Below are positions 5,004-6,267 of a stretch of 6,267 bases of DNA, in pieces. The DNA lies in the NCBI GenBank assembly GCA_027622495.1, contig JAQBYL010000258.1:1-6267 (forward strand), read 5' to 3'. The stretch is from Pseudomonadota bacterium. GTDB taxonomy: Bacteria; Pseudomonadota; Gammaproteobacteria; Pseudomonadales; Azotimanducaceae. The position numbers were made by a program, and so were the translations under genes. Each line of letters opens with the position of its first letter. Position 1 is the first letter of the stretch. Below the pieces are notes generated by a model. That model did no database searches. It had not been told where the DNA came from and saw only the letters and a program-made list of their open reading frames with translations.

Positions 5004-5381
5004 TCAATTGCGCCGCCGTAGCGGCACAACGTTATCGACCCCTTTCAGATATATGCGCCGCGTTAGTCCCGGTCCGTGCAGACCGATCTTGCCTCGGTCG
5101 AACAATCTCAAATCGTATTTTTTCGGCCCCTGGGATGAGTGCAGAACCAGATCGTGCCCATCCAGATGCCATCGACCGTGCTCGTCGATCTCGGTATCGA
5201 CCAAACGATAATTGCCTTTCGACAGCTCACCCGACATCTCCAGACGTCCGGTGGCACCATCCGCCCGCCATACGCCCGGCAGATTGAGCTTCTCAAGCCA
5301 TGCCTGTCGATTGCGCCGGGTTCCGCGAACCCAGACAACGGCAGCGATTGAAACAGCGATGATGATCAGCAGTGAACCCAT
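5004..5381 (-). CDS. Membrane-anchored small protein of unknown function
   Basis: The 125-residue product starts with one transmembrane segment (about 3-18, SLLIIIAVSIAAVVWV), followed at once by basic RGTRRNR. By the positive-inside rule the rest faces the cytoplasm. Residues about 34-115 look like a small beta-rich domain (LPGVWRADGATGRLEMSG, NYRLVDTEIDEHGRWHLDGHDLVL, KKYDLRLFDRGKIGLHG) with repeated W-x-L or L-x-L strands. No enzyme motif is visible. It lies 53 bases after the DUF503 gene on the same strand and may be the last gene of that operon. Its 3' end converges on the small ORF at 4838-4996. The ATG at 5381 is chosen because it directly opens the membrane segment; the ribosome site is weak. 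Confidence 0.8.
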   Translation of the reverse strand: MGSLLIIIAVSIAAVVWVRGTRRNRQAWLEKLNLPGVWRADGATGRLEMSGELSKGNYRLVDTEIDEHGRWHLDGHDLVLHSSQGPKKYDLRLFDRGKIGLHGPGLTRRIYLKGVDNVVPLRRRN

Positions 5382-5434
5382 GACTCAATCGTGGCCCATG
5401 CAACTGTCTGGTTCAAGTGCGGGATGAATCATGT

Positions 5435-5719
5435 TCAATTGAGCCAGCATCGGTCGACGCTGACGATTTGCGCGTCCACCGTGGTCACGATACTCCGCTC
5501 AACATCCGACAGCGTCTGTTCCACCACCTTGGCATCGCTCGAACAGGCAACAAACGTCCATTGGGCGTGCTGGTGAGCATCCTGATAGCCGCTCTCGCAC
5601 ACCGCCACATTCGGCGCACGACCATACTTTTCCTTTAAACCGCCAAGACACTGCCGTTTCTCCTTCAGTGAACAGCAGCCAGCGAGATGAAACTTTACGG
5701 TCAGAGAAGCGACATTCAT
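5435..5719 (-). CDS. DUF503 family protein (YlxP-like)
   Basis: The 94-residue product has the family's usual length. It shows the hallmark N-terminal strand and turn, VKFHLAGCCSLKEKRQCLGGLKEKYGRAPNVAVCESGYQDAHQHA, where SLKEKR is the most conserved motif. It continues with WTFVACSSDAKVVEQTLSDVERSI, matching the DUF503 ferredoxin-like fold of YlxP, a ribosome-maturation-linked protein in Gram-positives. In gammaproteobacteria the role is not settled. The ATG at 5717-5719 overlaps the upstream acetyltransferase stop as ATGA, so translation is probably coupled. Two adjacent cysteines (AGCC) near the N-terminus are unusual next to other family members as I remember them. Stop at 5435. Confidence 0.88.
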   Translation of the reverse strand: MNVASLTVKFHLAGCCSLKEKRQCLGGLKEKYGRAPNVAVCESGYQDAHQHAQWTFVACSSDAKVVEQTLSDVERSIVTTVDAQIVSVDRCWLN

Positions 5720-6237
5720 CGAGGTTCAAAATCCGCTTTGCTCAGGGTATAAAAAACGGTATCCAGGTCGTGAAACTGAGTTCGCCTGTCAAAGATCATG
5801 CCGAGCCGCTGCATCACCCGCACTGCCGGTTGATTGGGTGTGTCGGTTGCGGCAATCACGGTTTCAAAACCACAGCTGCTGAAACCATGGCGCAGGACCT
5901 CGCGCGCGGCTTCGGTCACCAGGCCCTCACCCCAGTACTCGGGCGTAATGGCGTAGAGCAGTTCAACACGCTCACCATCTTCAAACTGTCGGTGCCCGCA
6001 AAAGCCGACCAGCTCACCCGCCTGCTCTTTGTGCTCAAGAGCGAAAAAACCAGAGCCGGTGGTCTGAAAAAACTGCTCACTCGCATCAACAATTTCGCTG
6101 ATGGTCGATTCCGACATGATCTGATCGCCCCAGAGGTAGCGGCGCACCTCCGGATCAGTCCAGAATTGGTGCAGCATGCTCACGTCGCTTTGCGCAAGCG
6201 GACGCAGAGTCAGGCGCGCTGTCTGCAGTCTGGACAT
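5716..6237 (-). CDS. GNAT family N-acetyltransferase (RimJ/RimL type)
   Basis: The 173-residue product belongs to the Acetyltransf_3 branch. It opens with the classic LQTARLTLRPLAQSDVSMLHQFWTDPEVRRYLWGD. It continues with GELVGFCGHRQFEDGERVELLYAI and the acetyl-CoA pyrophosphate-binding loop PEYWGEGLVTEAAREVLRHGF (about 99-119, motif A). It closes with TDTPNQPAVRVMQRLGMIFD, typical of enzymes that acetylate N-termini of proteins or small amines. The acceptor substrate cannot be told from sequence. A strong Shine-Dalgarno sequence, GGAGGG, lies five bases before the ATG at 6237. The stop overlaps the DUF503 start (ATGA). It is the first visible gene of a minus-strand cluster; its promoter must lie beyond 6267 or very near. 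Confidence 0.93.
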   Translation of the reverse strand: MSRLQTARLTLRPLAQSDVSMLHQFWTDPEVRRYLWGDQIMSESTISEIVDASEQFFQTTGSGFFALEHKEQAGELVGFCGHRQFEDGERVELLYAITPEYWGEGLVTEAAREVLRHGFSSCGFETVIAATDTPNQPAVRVMQRLGMIFDRRTQFHDLDTVFYTLSKADFEPR

Positions 6238-6241
6238 GTTG

Positions 6242-6247
6242 CCCTCC
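6242..6247 (-). promoter_or_regulatory. Shine-Dalgarno sequence of the acetyltransferase gene
   Basis: GGAGGG on the minus strand lies with near-ideal spacing before the ATG at 6235-6237 and fixes that start. Confidence 0.8.
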
Positions 6248-6267
6248 GGCTTGGCACCGAGTTTGCC

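Noticed and set aside
4771..5007. Open minus-strand frame of 78 codons with an ATGA-like overlap to the membrane protein gene
   Set aside because: Its product is an Arg/Ser-rich string lacking domain features and is antisense to the better-looking small ORF at 4838-4996.
4997..5016. GCGCA-TCAAT-TGCGC hairpin between convergent genes as a terminator
   Set aside because: The stem is only five base pairs with no T-run on either strand.
1..6267. CRISPR array, riboswitch or retron-like structure
   Set aside because: No regularly spaced repeats, no recognisable aptamer and no reverse transcriptase motif were seen on either strand.

Overview
The window looks like chromosomal DNA of a gammaproteobacterium in which a mobile or accessory stretch (about 1-3700) meets an ordinary housekeeping stretch (about 3739-6267). 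The taxonomic guess is an inference. It rests on a tRNA-Glu with encoded CCA, a DUF815-type AAA+ ATPase and a DUF503 protein, moderate GC content, and compact genes with proteobacterial promoter spacing. No single marker fixes the genus.

Left, accessory part. 1-868 is the right portion of an insertion sequence. It carries a DDE (rve) transposase that is broken by one frameshift near 357, and its probable right terminus is at 868. The IS abuts a minus-strand fragment of a serine recombinase (about 869-1030). Then follow an intact brnT-brnA toxin-antitoxin pair (1142-1700) and a perfect 10-bp palindrome in its promoter. Ten bases after brnA begins the first of two 160-bp elements (1711-1870 and 3251-3410). 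They are about 97% identical, lie in opposite orientation and have perfect 17-bp terminal inverted repeats, so they look like MITEs. They bracket 1380 bp that hold a secreted metzincin-like protein gene with one frameshift (2201-3045). At each inner edge there is a charged ORF fragment without a start. The C-terminal-looking piece lies on the left and the other piece on the right, which suggests (unproven) that the segment is a permuted or inside-out transposition product.

Boundary. 3411-3738 has no recognisable gene but holds a 12-bp tandem repeat. It ends at the 3' end of tRNA-Glu(UUC) on the minus strand. Accessory DNA next to a tRNA 3' end is the usual layout of a tRNA-associated island, but no second att copy is visible here.

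Right, core part. tRNA-Glu has its own near-consensus promoter embedded in the 3' end of the upstream DUF815 ATPase gene. A small charged 52-residue ORF lies divergent from the ATPase gene and converges on a minus-strand cluster of a GNAT N-acetyltransferase, a DUF503 protein and a small membrane-anchored protein. The first two genes of that cluster overlap by ATGA.

Both broken genes carry a -1 shift that restoring one G would repair. The mobile part therefore looks partly decayed, while brnTA and the core genes are intact.
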